In this document: positions 17,899 through 27,314 of the stretch, one piece after another
Layout of the letters: every line of letters starts with the position of its first letter
How positions within the stretch are numbered: the first letter of the stretch is position 1
Assembly: GCA_963830385.1 (NCBI GenBank)
Contig: CAWHMD010000002.1
Location: 868,001-932,000, forward strand
Direction: 5' to 3'
Origin: Bog-532 sp963830385
Lineage (GTDB): Bacteria > Actinomycetota > Actinomycetes > Streptosporangiales > Streptosporangiaceae
Length of the DNA stretch: 64,000 nt
Notes under the pieces: model-generated
What the model was told of the DNA's origin: nothing
Database searches by the model: none
The model's input: the letters and a program-made list of their open reading frames with translations, nothing else
Position numbers and translations under genes: made by a program

Positions 17899-18753
17899 AT
17901 GCCGCAGTGGACGGTCGACGCACCGACACGCCTCGCCTTTGACGACGTGACGGCCCTGAAGGTCCGGACCATTGCCGGCTCGGTGGCGGTCCTGGCCACC
18001 AGCGAAGCTCCCGCCCTGGACATCACCAGCATCAGCGGCCTGCCGCTGGTGGTCAGCCACGACGACGGCGTGCTGACGATCAGCTACGAGGATCTGACCT
18101 GGGACGGCCTGCTGGAATGGCTCCGGCCCCAGGTCCACACGGCCGAGATGACCGTCATCGTGCCGCGCGACTGCCCGGCCCAGGTGGGCGTGGTGGCCGC
18201 GACCGCGGTGGTGTCGGGGGTGACGGCCCGCACCTCAGTGCGCAGCCTGTCCGGCTCGATCACGCTGGACGGGCTGGGCGGCCGGATCGACGCCCGCACG
18301 GTCTCCGGCGACGTCGAGGCGCAGGACGTGAACGGCCAGGTCTCGTTCAACTCGGTGTCCGGTGACCTGACGCTGGCCGGCGGCTCGCTGGACCGGCTGG
18401 ACGCCAAGACCGTCAGCGGCAACGTCACCGCCGACGTCCATCTGGGTAAACCGGGTCAGGTACGGGTAGCCACGGTGTCGTCCGACGTGGCGCTGCGACT
18501 GCCGGCCCAGCCGGACGCCAAGGTCAGCCTGCGGTCCACCTCGGGCCGGGTGCTGAGCGAGTTCGACTGCCTGCGCAGCGCACACGCTCCGGTCGCACGA
18601 TCGGTGAACGGTACGCTGGGCGCCGGTTCCGGGCAGATCTCCGTGACCACGCTGTCTGGCCAGGTCACGCTGCTCAAGCGGCCCGAGCCCGCGCCGCCCA
18701 CCCGCAGCGACGAACCAGCGCAGGACGCACAGACGAAGGGCGAGACTCGATGA
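17899..18753 (+). CDS. DUF4097 family beta-strand repeat protein
   Basis: A 284-residue protein made of repeated short beta strands in the DUF4097 pattern, visible as recurring Ser-Gly-Asp/Asn-Val phrases such as VRSLSGSITLDGLGGRIDAR, TVSGDVEAQDVNG and TVSGNVTADVHLG. These repeats form a parallel beta solenoid. No signal peptide or membrane anchor is seen, so a cytoplasmic location is likely. An AGGAGA precedes the ATG. Its stop overlaps the padR start (ATGA), so it is probably the regulatory partner or target in an autoregulated operon. Biochemical role unknown. Confidence 0.8.
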   Translation: MPQWTVDAPTRLAFDDVTALKVRTIAGSVAVLATSEAPALDITSISGLPLVVSHDDGVLTISYEDLTWDGLLEWLRPQVHTAEMTVIVPRDCPAQVGVVAATAVVSGVTARTSVRSLSGSITLDGLGGRIDARTVSGDVEAQDVNGQVSFNSVSGDLTLAGGSLDRLDAKTVSGNVTADVHLGKPGQVRVATVSSDVALRLPAQPDAKVSLRSTSGRVLSEFDCLRSAHAPVARSVNGTLGAGSGQISVTTLSGQVTLLKRPEPAPPTRSDEPAQDAQTKGETR

Positions 18754-19742
18754 GTCCGGTTTTCCGGCACGGCAGGCTCCGGCTCTACCTGCTGCGGCTG
18801 CTCGACGAGGAGCCGCGGCACGGGTACGAGGTCATCCGGATGCTGCGTGACCAGTTCATGGGCGTCTACGCTCCCTCGCCCGGCACGATCTATCCCCGGC
18901 TGGCCCGGCTGGAGGAGGAAGGCCTGGTCACCCACGACGAGATCGACGGCCGGAAGGTGTACCGGATCACCGAGGCCGGCCGCCAGGAACTGCGGGAGCG
19001 CGAGGACGAGCTGGCCGAGCTCGAGCAGGAGCTGTCGGACTCCGTGCGGGACGTGGTGCGCGAGGTCAAGGAGGATGTCCGGGAGACCGTGCGCAGCCTG
19101 CGCGAGGAGCTGACCTGGGCCGCCCGCAACGCCCGGCCACCCGAGGGGACCAGCCAGGACAGCGCCAGCCCGGACAGCGCTGGCCCGGACACTGCTGGCC
19201 AGGGTAGGGGCGACGCACGCCGGGGGGCGGCCGAGCAGGCCCGCCAGCGGGCGCGCTGGAGCCGGGAAGAGGCCAGGGAACGGGCGCGCCAGGCCCGTGA
19301 GGAAGCCCGGGAGAGCGCCCGCCGCATCCGCGACGACGCCAAGGAGTGGGCCCGCGGCGAGCGTGAGCAGGCCCGGTCGGGCGGCCACGATCGCGACTGG
19401 GGCAACTGGGCCGCGTGGGCCGACTGGCCCGGCCGCCGCGGTTTCCCGGGCAAGCCCGACGTCCGGCTGCTGCACGACCTGGAGCACACGGTCAAGGACT
19501 TCGTCCGCGAGATGCGGCGGATGGCCTGGCAGGCCAGCAGCGAGGCGGGCGAGGACGCGCTGACCGAGCTGCGCATCATCCTGGACGAGACCCTGGACCG
19601 GGTGCGCAGCGAGATCTTCGGCCCCGGGCAGTCGCCGGGCGCGGAGGAGCACAAGCCGGCCGTGGCCGAGAAGCAGCAGACGACGCCGGAGCCGCCCGCG
19701 GAGACCAGCTCCACCGGCGGGCCCGGCGACACCACCAGCTAG
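18750..19742 (+). CDS. PadR-family transcriptional regulator with long charged C-terminal extension
   Basis: About 330 residues. The N-terminal 90 form the winged helix of PadR proteins (RLYLLRLLDEEPRHGYEVI, SPGTIYPRLARLEEEGLV, YRITEAGRQEL). Most PadR proteins have 110-180 residues. Here the rest is a long Glu/Arg-rich helical, probably coiled-coil region (EQARQRARWSREEARERARQ), followed by a segment with LHDLEHTVKDFVREMRRM. The extension could mediate oligomerisation or contact with the DUF4097 partner. The start overlaps the DUF4097 stop by ATGA. It likely binds the 17793-17806 palindrome. Confidence 0.88.
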   Translation: MSPVFRHGRLRLYLLRLLDEEPRHGYEVIRMLRDQFMGVYAPSPGTIYPRLARLEEEGLVTHDEIDGRKVYRITEAGRQELREREDELAELEQELSDSVRDVVREVKEDVRETVRSLREELTWAARNARPPEGTSQDSASPDSAGPDTAGQGRGDARRGAAEQARQRARWSREEARERARQAREEARESARRIRDDAKEWARGEREQARSGGHDRDWGNWAAWADWPGRRGFPGKPDVRLLHDLEHTVKDFVREMRRMAWQASSEAGEDALTELRIILDETLDRVRSEIFGPGQSPGAEEHKPAVAEKQQTTPEPPAETSSTGGPGDTTS

Positions 19743-19765
19743 CAACCCTGGCCGGCTTGGCCGGC

Positions 19766-20737
19766 CTAGTCGACGGTGAAGACGATCTTGCCGAACTGCT
19801 CGCCCAGCGCCATCGCGGCGAAGCCCTCCCGGGCCTCACGCAGCGGGAGGGACATCCCGATCTGCGGCCGGACGCCGGTCTGCTCGCAGAATTGAAGCAG
19901 CCGCCCCAGCTCGGCCTTGGTCCCCATGGTCGAGCCGACCACCGACAGCTGCAGGAAGAAGATCCGCTGCAGCTCCGCGGGCGGCATGTGGCCGCTGGTG
20001 GCACCGGAGATGACGATGCGGCCGCCGGGCTTGAGCGACTTGACCGAGTGGCCCCAGGTGGCGTCGCCGACGGTCTCCATCGCCGCGTCGACACGCTCGG
20101 GCAACCGGGCGCCGGTCTCGAACGCCTGGTCGGCGCCGAGGTCGACGGCCAGGGCGCGCTTCTCCTCGTTGCGGCTGGTGACCCAGATCCGGAAGCCGGC
20201 CGCGCGGCCCAGCTTGATCAGCGCGGTGGCCACGCCGCCGCTGGCCCCCTGGACCAAGATCGTCGAGCCGGGCTGGACGCCGGACTTGGTGAACAGCATC
20301 CGGTAGGCGGTGAGGTAGGCGGTGGGCAGGCAGGCCGCTTCCTCGAAGGACAGCCCCTCCGGCTTGGGCACCAGGTTGCGCCGGGGCACGGCGACCTTCT
20401 CCGCGAACGTGCCGTCGTACCGCTCGGACAGCAGGCTGCGGCGCGGGTCCAGGGTCTCGTCGCCGCCCCCGGCGTCCGGGTCGCCGATGACCGAGTGCAC
20501 CACGACCTCGTTGCCGTCCTCGTCGAGGCCGGCCGCGTCGCAGCCGAGCACCATCGGCAGCCGGTCGGCGGTGAGCCCGACGCCGCGCAGGCTCCACAGG
20601 TCATGGTGGTTCAGCGCGGCCGCCCGCACGGTGACGGTGGTCCATCCCTCGGGCACCTTCGGGTCGGGCCGCTCCCCGAGCTCCAGCCCGTGCAGAGGAT
20701 CTTCCGGATCGATGCGCACAGCAGAGACAGCAAACAT
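19766..20737 (-). CDS. Zinc-binding dehydrogenase/quinone oxidoreductase (MDR superfamily)
   Basis: A 323-residue medium-chain dehydrogenase/reductase. The GroES-like half contains LNHHDLWSLRGVG and GCDAAG. The nucleotide-binding half contains ILVQGASGGVATALIKLGRAAG, a variant of the NAD(P)H glycine motif. The structural four-cysteine zinc lobe of classical alcohol dehydrogenases is absent, which places it with the quinone reductase-like or zinc-independent members. It is convergent with padR and 36 bases downstream of a VOC gene on the same strand. Substrate not predictable. Confidence 0.85.
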   Translation of the reverse strand: MFAVSAVRIDPEDPLHGLELGERPDPKVPEGWTTVTVRAAALNHHDLWSLRGVGLTADRLPMVLGCDAAGLDEDGNEVVVHSVIGDPDAGGGDETLDPRRSLLSERYDGTFAEKVAVPRRNLVPKPEGLSFEEAACLPTAYLTAYRMLFTKSGVQPGSTILVQGASGGVATALIKLGRAAGFRIWVTSRNEEKRALAVDLGADQAFETGARLPERVDAAMETVGDATWGHSVKSLKPGGRIVISGATSGHMPPAELQRIFFLQLSVVGSTMGTKAELGRLLQFCEQTGVRPQIGMSLPLREAREGFAAMALGEQFGKIVFTVD

Positions 20738-20773
20738 AGTTATGACCTTAGTGTGCGGGCCTGCGGCGGCCCC

Positions 20774-21133
20774 TCAGCGGTCCTCGAGGCTGACTATCAC
20801 GCAGAATTCGTTGCCCTCGGGGTCGGCGAGGACGGTGGTCCAGTGACCCTCGTCGTCGTGCGGGCCGTGCAAGACCCGGGCACCCAGGCCGACCAGCCGG
20901 CCGACCTCGGCCTCACTGTCGGCGACCCGCAGGTCCAGGTGCATGCGGTTCTTGCCCAGCTTGGGCTCGGGCACCTGCTGCAGCAGCATCTCCGGCTGCC
21001 CGGCCCCGGGCCGGGTCAGCGAGACGTACGGGGACGGCGGCCGCCAGGCTCCGCGTTCGAAGCCGAGGGCCGCCGCCCAGAAACCGGCCAATGTGTCCGC
21101 ATTGGCGCAGTCCAGCACGTAGTTGATTCGCAT
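20774..21133 (-). CDS. VOC family protein (glyoxalase/dioxygenase fold)
   Basis: A 119-residue single vicinal-oxygen-chelate domain with the typical start INYVLDCANADTLAGFWAAALG, the internal KNRMHLDLRVAD strand with its metal-type histidine, and the end TTVLADPEGNEFCVI. Such proteins include glyoxalases, fosfomycin or bleomycin resistance proteins and dioxygenases; this subgroup is usually uncharacterised. It lies between the malic enzyme and the MDR gene on the same strand, 36-37 bases from each, so co-transcription is likely. Confidence 0.85.
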   Translation of the reverse strand: MRINYVLDCANADTLAGFWAAALGFERGAWRPPSPYVSLTRPGAGQPEMLLQQVPEPKLGKNRMHLDLRVADSEAEVGRLVGLGARVLHGPHDDEGHWTTVLADPEGNEFCVIVSLEDR

Positions 21134-21170
21134 GGTCGCGTTACTACCCCGCCGGATCCCGATCTGGCAC

Positions 21171-22340
<1,170 letters not shown>

Positions 22341-22939
22341 GGTCAACCCCTCGGCAGGTCGAGCAAGGATTCCGGTCGTCGGCCAGCTGCGGGCGGTCAA
22401 GGTACGCCAGCGCCGCGCGGCCATGGTCGGATTGTCCGGGGGTCACCCGTCCACCCATTGTGCCATACGCACGCGGTGGCGCCGAGTCACCGGCGGTGAC
22501 GGGTGTGATGCTCAGACTGCCGGGAAGCCCGGTACCCGGTCCGTAAAGGCGTTTCGGCGTTTGTGATACTTCCTCACGTCGGGGCGACCCCAGCCCGTAG
22601 CGGGCCGGCGATTGCGCACGCTGGCCAGGATTTTTGCCCCGAACGGCCGCGACGCTGTTGAAATGCGGCAGACATAGGTCTGTAATCACGGGTGGGTATT
22701 TCCGATACCAACGGACATCGGCAGACGAGGCTCGGACCGGAGGTACACGGAGCGTTAATAGGGGGGCACGAACCAGTGATGCACGTTACCGAAACGACGC
22801 CGATAGGCCACTTCTCAGATATAGGCCGCGTCTCTACGATGTTCTCACTCAGCGCATACGCAACGCTCACCTGCAATTCGAGCGATCCGACACGCGGGTG
22901 ACCACCGCCCCACGGGGCACGATCGGAAAAGGATCGAGT
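22341..22939. other. Long divergent intergenic region (malic enzyme / permease)
   Basis: No gene is supported in these 599 bases. The part near the permease is AT-richer than its surroundings. It holds one small inverted repeat, GGTAT-N5-ATACC at 22695-22709, which could be an operator. An AAAGGA lies just before the permease ATG. I see no tRNA, riboswitch-like fold or terminator with confidence. Confidence 0.4.
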
Positions 22940-24616
22940 ATGGCAAGCAATACGGAGGCCGCCACCGCAACGGTCGCGCCCACTGATACCGGGCTGAAAC
23001 GTGATATGGGCTTCATCGGCGCCGCCTGGGCGTCGGAAACCTCGATCATCGGTTCCGGATGGCTGTTCGGAGCGCTCTACGCTGCCCAGGCCGTAGGCGG
23101 AGCCGCCATCCTGGGCTGGGTCATCGCCGGCGTCGTGGTCATGGTTCTGGCCCTGGTGCACGCCGAGCTGGGGGCAATGTACCCAGTCTCGGGCGGCACG
23201 GCCCGGTTCCCGCACTTCGCCTTCGGCAGCGGGGCCGGTATCGGCTTCGGGTTCTTCTCCTATCTGCAGGCCGTGACGATCGCGCCGATCGAGTGCTTCG
23301 CGGTCATGGAGTACGGGTCGCACTTCGTACCCGCCCTCTACAACGCCAAGACGAGCAACGTGACCGGGTGGGGTTTCGTCGTGACCATCGTGCTGATGGC
23401 CATCTTCGTGGCGGTCAACTTCCTGGCCATGCGGATCTTCTCGAGGGTCAACAGCGCACTGACCTGGTGGAAGATCGCCGTTCCGGTGCTGGCCATCATC
23501 GTGCTGCTGTTCAAGTTCCACGGCGGCAACTTCACCGCCGGCGGCCAGGGGTTCATGCCGGGCGGGGCGCACGCCCTGTTCTCCGCACTGCCCGCGGCGG
23601 GCATCGTGTTCGCCTACTCCGGCTTCGAGCAGGCCGACCAGCTCGCGGGTGAGATAAAGGACCCGCAGCGCAACCTGCCCCGGGCCATCATCCTGGCCGT
23701 CACCGTCGGCATCATCATCTACTGCCTGCTGCAGCTGGCGTTCATCGGCGCGATGCCGCCGAGCCTGCTCACCCACGGCTTCGCCGGCATCAGCAACAAG
23801 GACATCCTGTCCGGGCCGTTCGCGGGGCTGGCCGGCGTGGTCGGCCTTGCCTGGCTGGCGTTCATCCTGCGGGTCGACGCCTTCATCTCCCCGTTCGGCA
23901 CCGGCCTGATCTACACCACCGGCACCTCGCGGGTCAGCTACGGCCTGGGCCGGAACCGGTACTTCCCGCCGGTCTTCACCAAGACCGACAAGCGGGGTAT
24001 CCCGTGGGTCGGCCTGTTCGCGGCGTTCATCATCGGGCTGTTCTTCCTGCTGCCGTTCCCGAGCTGGCACTCCCTGGTCGGCCTGATCACCGGGGCCAGC
24101 GTGCTGATGTACTCGGGCGCGCCGCTGTCGCTGGGCGCGTTCCGCCGCCAGGTGCCCGATGCCGATCGTCCGTACCGGCTGCCTGCGGCGGCGATCCTGT
24201 GCCCGTTCGCGTTCATCGTGGGCAACCTGCTGATCTACTGGTCAGGCTTCGAGGTCATCTGGAAGCTCGGCATCGTTCTGATCATCGGCTACATCGTGAT
24301 CGGCGTCCTGATGGCGTTCGACAAGCAGCGGCCGCCGATTCAGTGGAAGTCGGCCCTCTGGCTGCCGGTCTGGCTGATCGGCCTGGGCATCATCTCCTGG
24401 CAGGGTCAGTTCAGCGGGGCGGCGTCGGCCGACAAGCACCCGCAGCCGCCGACCATCACCATGAACATTCCGTTCTGGTGGGACATCGTCGCGGTGGCCG
24501 GGCTCAGCCTGATCATCTACTACTGGGCCATGTACAGCAGGCTGCCGCGGGCCGAGATGCTCGAGCTGGTCAACCGTCAGGCCCACGACGCGCCGGAGCC
24601 GCGGCTCGAGGGCTGA
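22940..24616 (+). CDS. APC-family amino acid permease
   Basis: A 558-residue integral membrane protein with about 12-14 hydrophobic segments. The first helix carries GFIGAAWASETSIIGSGWLFG, a variant of the glycine-rich TM1 substrate-binding loop of APC transporters. Further markers are MYPVSGGTARFPH and FAYSGFEQADQLAGEIKDPQ, the TM6 consensus. The length and C-terminal helices resemble the bacterial aspartate/other transporters of the AAT group. The ATG at 22940 follows AAAGGATCG; longer in-frame starts lack a ribosome site. It is monocistronic, closed by a strong hairpin. Substrate unknown. Confidence 0.88.
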   Translation: MASNTEAATATVAPTDTGLKRDMGFIGAAWASETSIIGSGWLFGALYAAQAVGGAAILGWVIAGVVVMVLALVHAELGAMYPVSGGTARFPHFAFGSGAGIGFGFFSYLQAVTIAPIECFAVMEYGSHFVPALYNAKTSNVTGWGFVVTIVLMAIFVAVNFLAMRIFSRVNSALTWWKIAVPVLAIIVLLFKFHGGNFTAGGQGFMPGGAHALFSALPAAGIVFAYSGFEQADQLAGEIKDPQRNLPRAIILAVTVGIIIYCLLQLAFIGAMPPSLLTHGFAGISNKDILSGPFAGLAGVVGLAWLAFILRVDAFISPFGTGLIYTTGTSRVSYGLGRNRYFPPVFTKTDKRGIPWVGLFAAFIIGLFFLLPFPSWHSLVGLITGASVLMYSGAPLSLGAFRRQVPDADRPYRLPAAAILCPFAFIVGNLLIYWSGFEVIWKLGIVLIIGYIVIGVLMAFDKQRPPIQWKSALWLPVWLIGLGIISWQGQFSGAASADKHPQPPTITMNIPFWWDIVAVAGLSLIIYYWAMYSRLPRAEMLELVNRQAHDAPEPRLEG

Positions 24617-24639
24617 GCCACTCCGGAGCTGCGATCAAC

Positions 24640-24675
24640 GGAGGCCCCATCCTGGTCGGCCAGGGTGGGGCCTCC
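24640..24675 (+). terminator. Terminator hairpin after the amino acid permease
   Basis: A 16-bp stem (24640-24655 with 24660-24675, one G-T wobble) and a TCGG tetraloop, 24 bases past the permease stop and 21 bases from the convergent sodX stop. It can serve both genes. Confidence 0.85.
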
Positions 24676-24696
24676 GCCCATGTCCGGGACCGGCCG

Positions 24697-25014
24697 TCAG
24701 GGGCGGGCGGTACGGCGCAGCGGCCAGTAGCGGACCAGGACGCGGCCTTCGATGAGCTCGTCCGGCACCGTACCGAACCGCGCGCTGTCCACGGCGCCGG
24801 CGGCCGGGTTGGCTGATTCCAGCCACCAGCCGCTGTCCTGGCGCCGTGCGGCACGCTTCACGATCAGCAGGGTCGGCCGGCCGGGGTGGCGGGCCAGCAC
24901 GACCTGGCCCGGGCGGATCCGGCGGGTGCGGCGGACCAGCAGCCAGTCCCCGGGCCACAGCACCGGTTCCATCGAGTGCTCGACGACGGCGATCCGGCGG
25001 ACCGGCCACTGCAT
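24697..25014 (-). CDS. sodX: Nickel-type superoxide dismutase maturation protease (S26 family)
   Basis: About 105 residues with a signal-peptidase I-like fold: catalytic serine in VVEHSMEPVLWPGDW and general-base lysine in LLIVKRAAR. No transmembrane anchor is apparent, which distinguishes it from housekeeping signal peptidases. It removes the N-terminal extension of Ni-SOD so that His1 of the nickel hook is exposed. It is divergent from sodN. GGAGG lies six bases before ATG 25014; an upstream ATG at 25071 would add 19 residues but leave only 27 bases between the two genes. Confidence 0.88.
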   Translation of the reverse strand: MQWPVRRIAVVEHSMEPVLWPGDWLLVRRTRRIRPGQVVLARHPGRPTLLIVKRAARRQDSGWWLESANPAAGAVDSARFGTVPDELIEGRVLVRYWPLRRTARP

Positions 25015-25098
25015 GGAGGCCCTCCAGTGTTGGCTCAGCCGGGCGAGGTAATGTCGGATCTGGAAGACCAATGATCAGACACTACGGAAGGTGGATCG

Positions 25099-25506
25099 AT
25101 GAGGCTGCTCGCACGCCTGCTCGAACCAAAGGCCGTCGCCTATGCGCACTGCGACCTGCCCTGCGGAGTCTACGACCCGGCTCAGGCCCGGATCGAGGCT
25201 GAGTCGATCAAGGGCATCGACGAGAAGTACCAGGCGAACTCGGACCCCGAGTTCCGGACCCGCGCCCTGATCATCAAGGAGCAGCGCTCCGAGCTGGTCA
25301 AGCACCACCTGTGGGTACTGTGGACCGACTACTTCAAGCCGCCGCACTTTGAGAAGTACCCGAACCTGCACACGCTGTTCAACGAGGCCACCAAGCTGGC
25401 GGGTGCCTCCGGCACTAAGGGCAGCGCGGACCCGGCGACCGCCGACCAGCTGCTGGCCAAGATCGATGAGATCAACAAGATCTTCTGGGAGACCAAGCAA
25501 AGCTGA
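25099..25506 (+). CDS. sodN: Nickel superoxide dismutase precursor
   Basis: A 135-residue Ni-SOD. The nickel-binding hook HCDLPCGVYDPAQA begins at residue 17, so a 16-residue leader must be removed by SodX to free the histidine amine that ligates nickel. The remainder is the four-helix bundle with LWTDYFKPPHFEKYP. The enzyme is a cytoplasmic homohexamer in Streptomyces. GGAAGGTGG precedes the ATG. The promoter must lie in, or overlap, the start of sodX because of the short divergent spacing. In relatives expression is nickel-dependent through Nur; no Nur box was identified here. Confidence 0.96.
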   Translation: MRLLARLLEPKAVAYAHCDLPCGVYDPAQARIEAESIKGIDEKYQANSDPEFRTRALIIKEQRSELVKHHLWVLWTDYFKPPHFEKYPNLHTLFNEATKLAGASGTKGSADPATADQLLAKIDEINKIFWETKQS

Positions 25507-25541
25507 ACCGCCCGGCAGTCACATCGCCGACGCACCCGTAG

Positions 25542-25570
25542 GAGGGGCCGCGACAGTGTCGCGGCCCCTC
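25542..25570 (+). terminator. Terminator hairpin after sodN
   Basis: GAGGGGCCGCGACA pairs with its exact complement across one or three loop bases, 36 bases after the sodN stop. A perfect 13-14 bp GC stem. Confidence 0.88.
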
Positions 25571-25801
25571 GCGGTATTTCCGGGAGTCCGAACACGCGGT
25601 ATTTTCGAGTTGAAAGCTCACGCCGGGGCAACGCGGCCCCACCCCCGGTCACCGCGTGGGACCATACGATCGCCGCCGCGCGGCACACCGGAAACCTGCA
25701 CCGGAGGCGGTAGGTTGCAGGGAGCCATCCGGCCGGGCAGCCACCGAAGGCCGGCCAGCGACCGGGGCGAGCCGGCCGGGCGACCGGCCTGAAGGAGAGA
25801 C

Positions 25802-26263
25802 GTGACCGAAGAGACCGCAGCGAGGCAGGCCGCTCAGCAGGGCGCTGGGCCCAGCCCGGGCGCGGTGGCGGCCGACCCCGCGACCCGCGACCGGGTGCGG
25901 GTTTGCATGCCGGCCGAGGGCGCCTACCTGTCCGTGCTCCGCACGGCAACCGCCGGCCTGGCGGCGCGGCTCGACTTCACTCTGGACGAGATCGAGGACC
26001 TGCGGATCGCGGTCGACGAGGCCTGCGCGATGCTGCTCAGCCAGGCCATCCCGGGCACCAGCCTGGAATGCGACTTCGAGCTCGGCACCGACTCGATGAC
26101 GATCACGGTGCTGGTGGTCGCGGCCCAGCCGCAGACCCCGGCCCGGGACACGTTCGCCTGGACCGTCCTCTCGGCGCTGGCGGGCGACGTCGACGCCAAG
26201 CTCGAACCGGACGATCGGGTCGCCATCGTGCTGCGCAAGCGCCGCGGGGCCTCGGAGTCCTGA
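25802..26263 (+). CDS. RsbW-like anti-sigma factor (GHKL ATPase domain)
   Basis: A 153-residue single GHKL domain of the RsbW/SpoIIAB family, coupled to a SigB/SigF-type sigma gene: its TGA overlaps the sigma ATG. The helix carrying the N-box reads DLRIAVDEACAMLL. The glutamate (Glu73) is kept, but the position four residues later, Asn in classical kinases, is Met77. ATP binding or kinase activity may therefore be weak, as I recall for mycobacterial UsfX-like proteins. No anti-anti-sigma gene is adjacent. GTG 25802 follows GAAGGAGA. The first 30 residues are disordered. Confidence 0.82.
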   Translation: MTEETAARQAAQQGAGPSPGAVAADPATRDRVRVCMPAEGAYLSVLRTATAGLAARLDFTLDEIEDLRIAVDEACAMLLSQAIPGTSLECDFELGTDSMTITVLVVAAQPQTPARDTFAWTVLSALAGDVDAKLEPDDRVAIVLRKRRGASES

Positions 26264-27147
26264 TGGCCGACTTCGAAGTCCGCGTCCCTGGTAACGACGT
26301 CCAGGTGACCGACGAATACGACGCCCGCGCCGATGGCTCGCAGGAGGCGCGCGAGCCGGCCAGCGCGGCCGTGCGGGACGACCGCTCGGTCCCCGACCGG
26401 GCCCGCGCCCGGGAGCTGTTCGAGCGGCTGGCCACGCTGCCGCCGGGCAGCCCGGAGCGCGAGCGGATCCGGGGCTCCCTGGTCGAGCTGCACCTGCCGC
26501 TGGTCGAGTACCTGGCCCGCCGGTTCCGGAACCGCGGTGAGTGGCTGGACGACCTGACCCAGGTGGCCACCATCGGCCTGATCAAGTCGATCGACCGCTT
26601 CGACCTGGAGCGGGGCGTGGAATTCTCCACCTACGCCACCCCGACCATCGTCGGCGAGATCAAGCGCCACTTCCGCGACAAGGGCTGGGCCGTCCGCGTG
26701 CCGCGGCGGCTGCAGGAGCTCAAGCTCTCGCTGACCAAGGCCATCGGCGAACTCGCCCAGCGCGAGGGCCGCGCCCCCACCGTCAGCGAGCTGGCCGCGC
26801 ACCTGCAGATGAGCGAGGAGGACGTGCTCGAGGGCCTGGAGTCGGCCAACGCCTACTCCACGGTGTCCCTGGACGCCCCCGACTCGGGCGACGAGGACGC
26901 CCCCGCCGTCGCCGACTCCCTCGGCATCGTCGACGAAGCGCTGGAGGGCGTCGAGTACCGGGAGTCCCTCAAGCCGCTGCTGGAGCGGCTGCCACCGCGC
27001 GAGAAGAAGATTCTCCTGCTCCGCTTCTTCGGCAACCTGACCCAGTCCCAGATCGCGGCCGAGCTCGGCATCTCCCAGATGCACGTCTCACGCCTGCTGG
27101 CCCGCACCCTGACCCAGCTCCGCGACGGCCTCACCAACGAGGAGTAG
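26263..27147 (+). CDS. SigB/SigF/SigG-subfamily RNA polymerase sigma factor
   Basis: A 294-residue group 3 sigma factor. Region 2 contains VEYLARRFRNRGEWLDDLTQ and GLIKSIDRFDLERGVEFSTYATPTIVGEIKRHFRDKGW; region 3 is ELAQREGRAPTVSELAAHL; region 4 holds the helix-turn-helix LTQSQIAAELGISQMHVSRL. This group directs general stress or developmental genes in actinobacteria. It is translationally coupled to the RsbW-like gene upstream, its probable inhibitor. I found no matching GTTT/GGGTAT promoter in front of the pair. A large palindrome follows before the convergent membrane-protein gene. Confidence 0.93.
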   Translation: MADFEVRVPGNDVQVTDEYDARADGSQEAREPASAAVRDDRSVPDRARARELFERLATLPPGSPERERIRGSLVELHLPLVEYLARRFRNRGEWLDDLTQVATIGLIKSIDRFDLERGVEFSTYATPTIVGEIKRHFRDKGWAVRVPRRLQELKLSLTKAIGELAQREGRAPTVSELAAHLQMSEEDVLEGLESANAYSTVSLDAPDSGDEDAPAVADSLGIVDEALEGVEYRESLKPLLERLPPREKKILLLRFFGNLTQSQIAAELGISQMHVSRLLARTLTQLRDGLTNEE

Positions 27148-27228
27148 CCCCGCCGCCGCGCCGGGCGGTCCCACCGGGGCCTCCTGGGTCACACAGGCCC
27201 CGAGAGCCCCAGCGGCCGCTCGGTCCTA

Positions 27229-27286
27229 TGTGCTCGTTGGCGCCTTCGATGCTGCTATAGCAGCATCGTTGGCGCCTTTGAGCACA
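27229..27286. terminator. Large bidirectional hairpin between convergent genes
   Basis: A 58-base imperfect inverted repeat. The core, 27247-27268, is a perfect 22-bp palindrome centred on CTATAG. It is flanked on both sides by GGCGCC and by TGTGCTC/GAGCACA. It sits between the convergent sigma factor (ends 27147) and a membrane-protein gene (ends 27315), where a shared terminator is expected. It shares GGCGCCTTTG with the hairpin at 55072. Confidence 0.75.
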
Positions 27287-27314
27287 CGGGCCGCAGCGCG
27301 CCAGTGCACACCGC

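Noticed and set aside
19745..19768. Short inverted repeat GGCCGG-N5-CCGGCC between padR and the MDR gene as terminator
   Set aside because: A 6-bp stem in such GC-rich sequence is too likely by chance to list with confidence.
22341..22939. A riboswitch or tRNA in the long region before the permease
   Set aside because: I could not draw a cloverleaf or conserved riboswitch core; only one short inverted repeat is visible.
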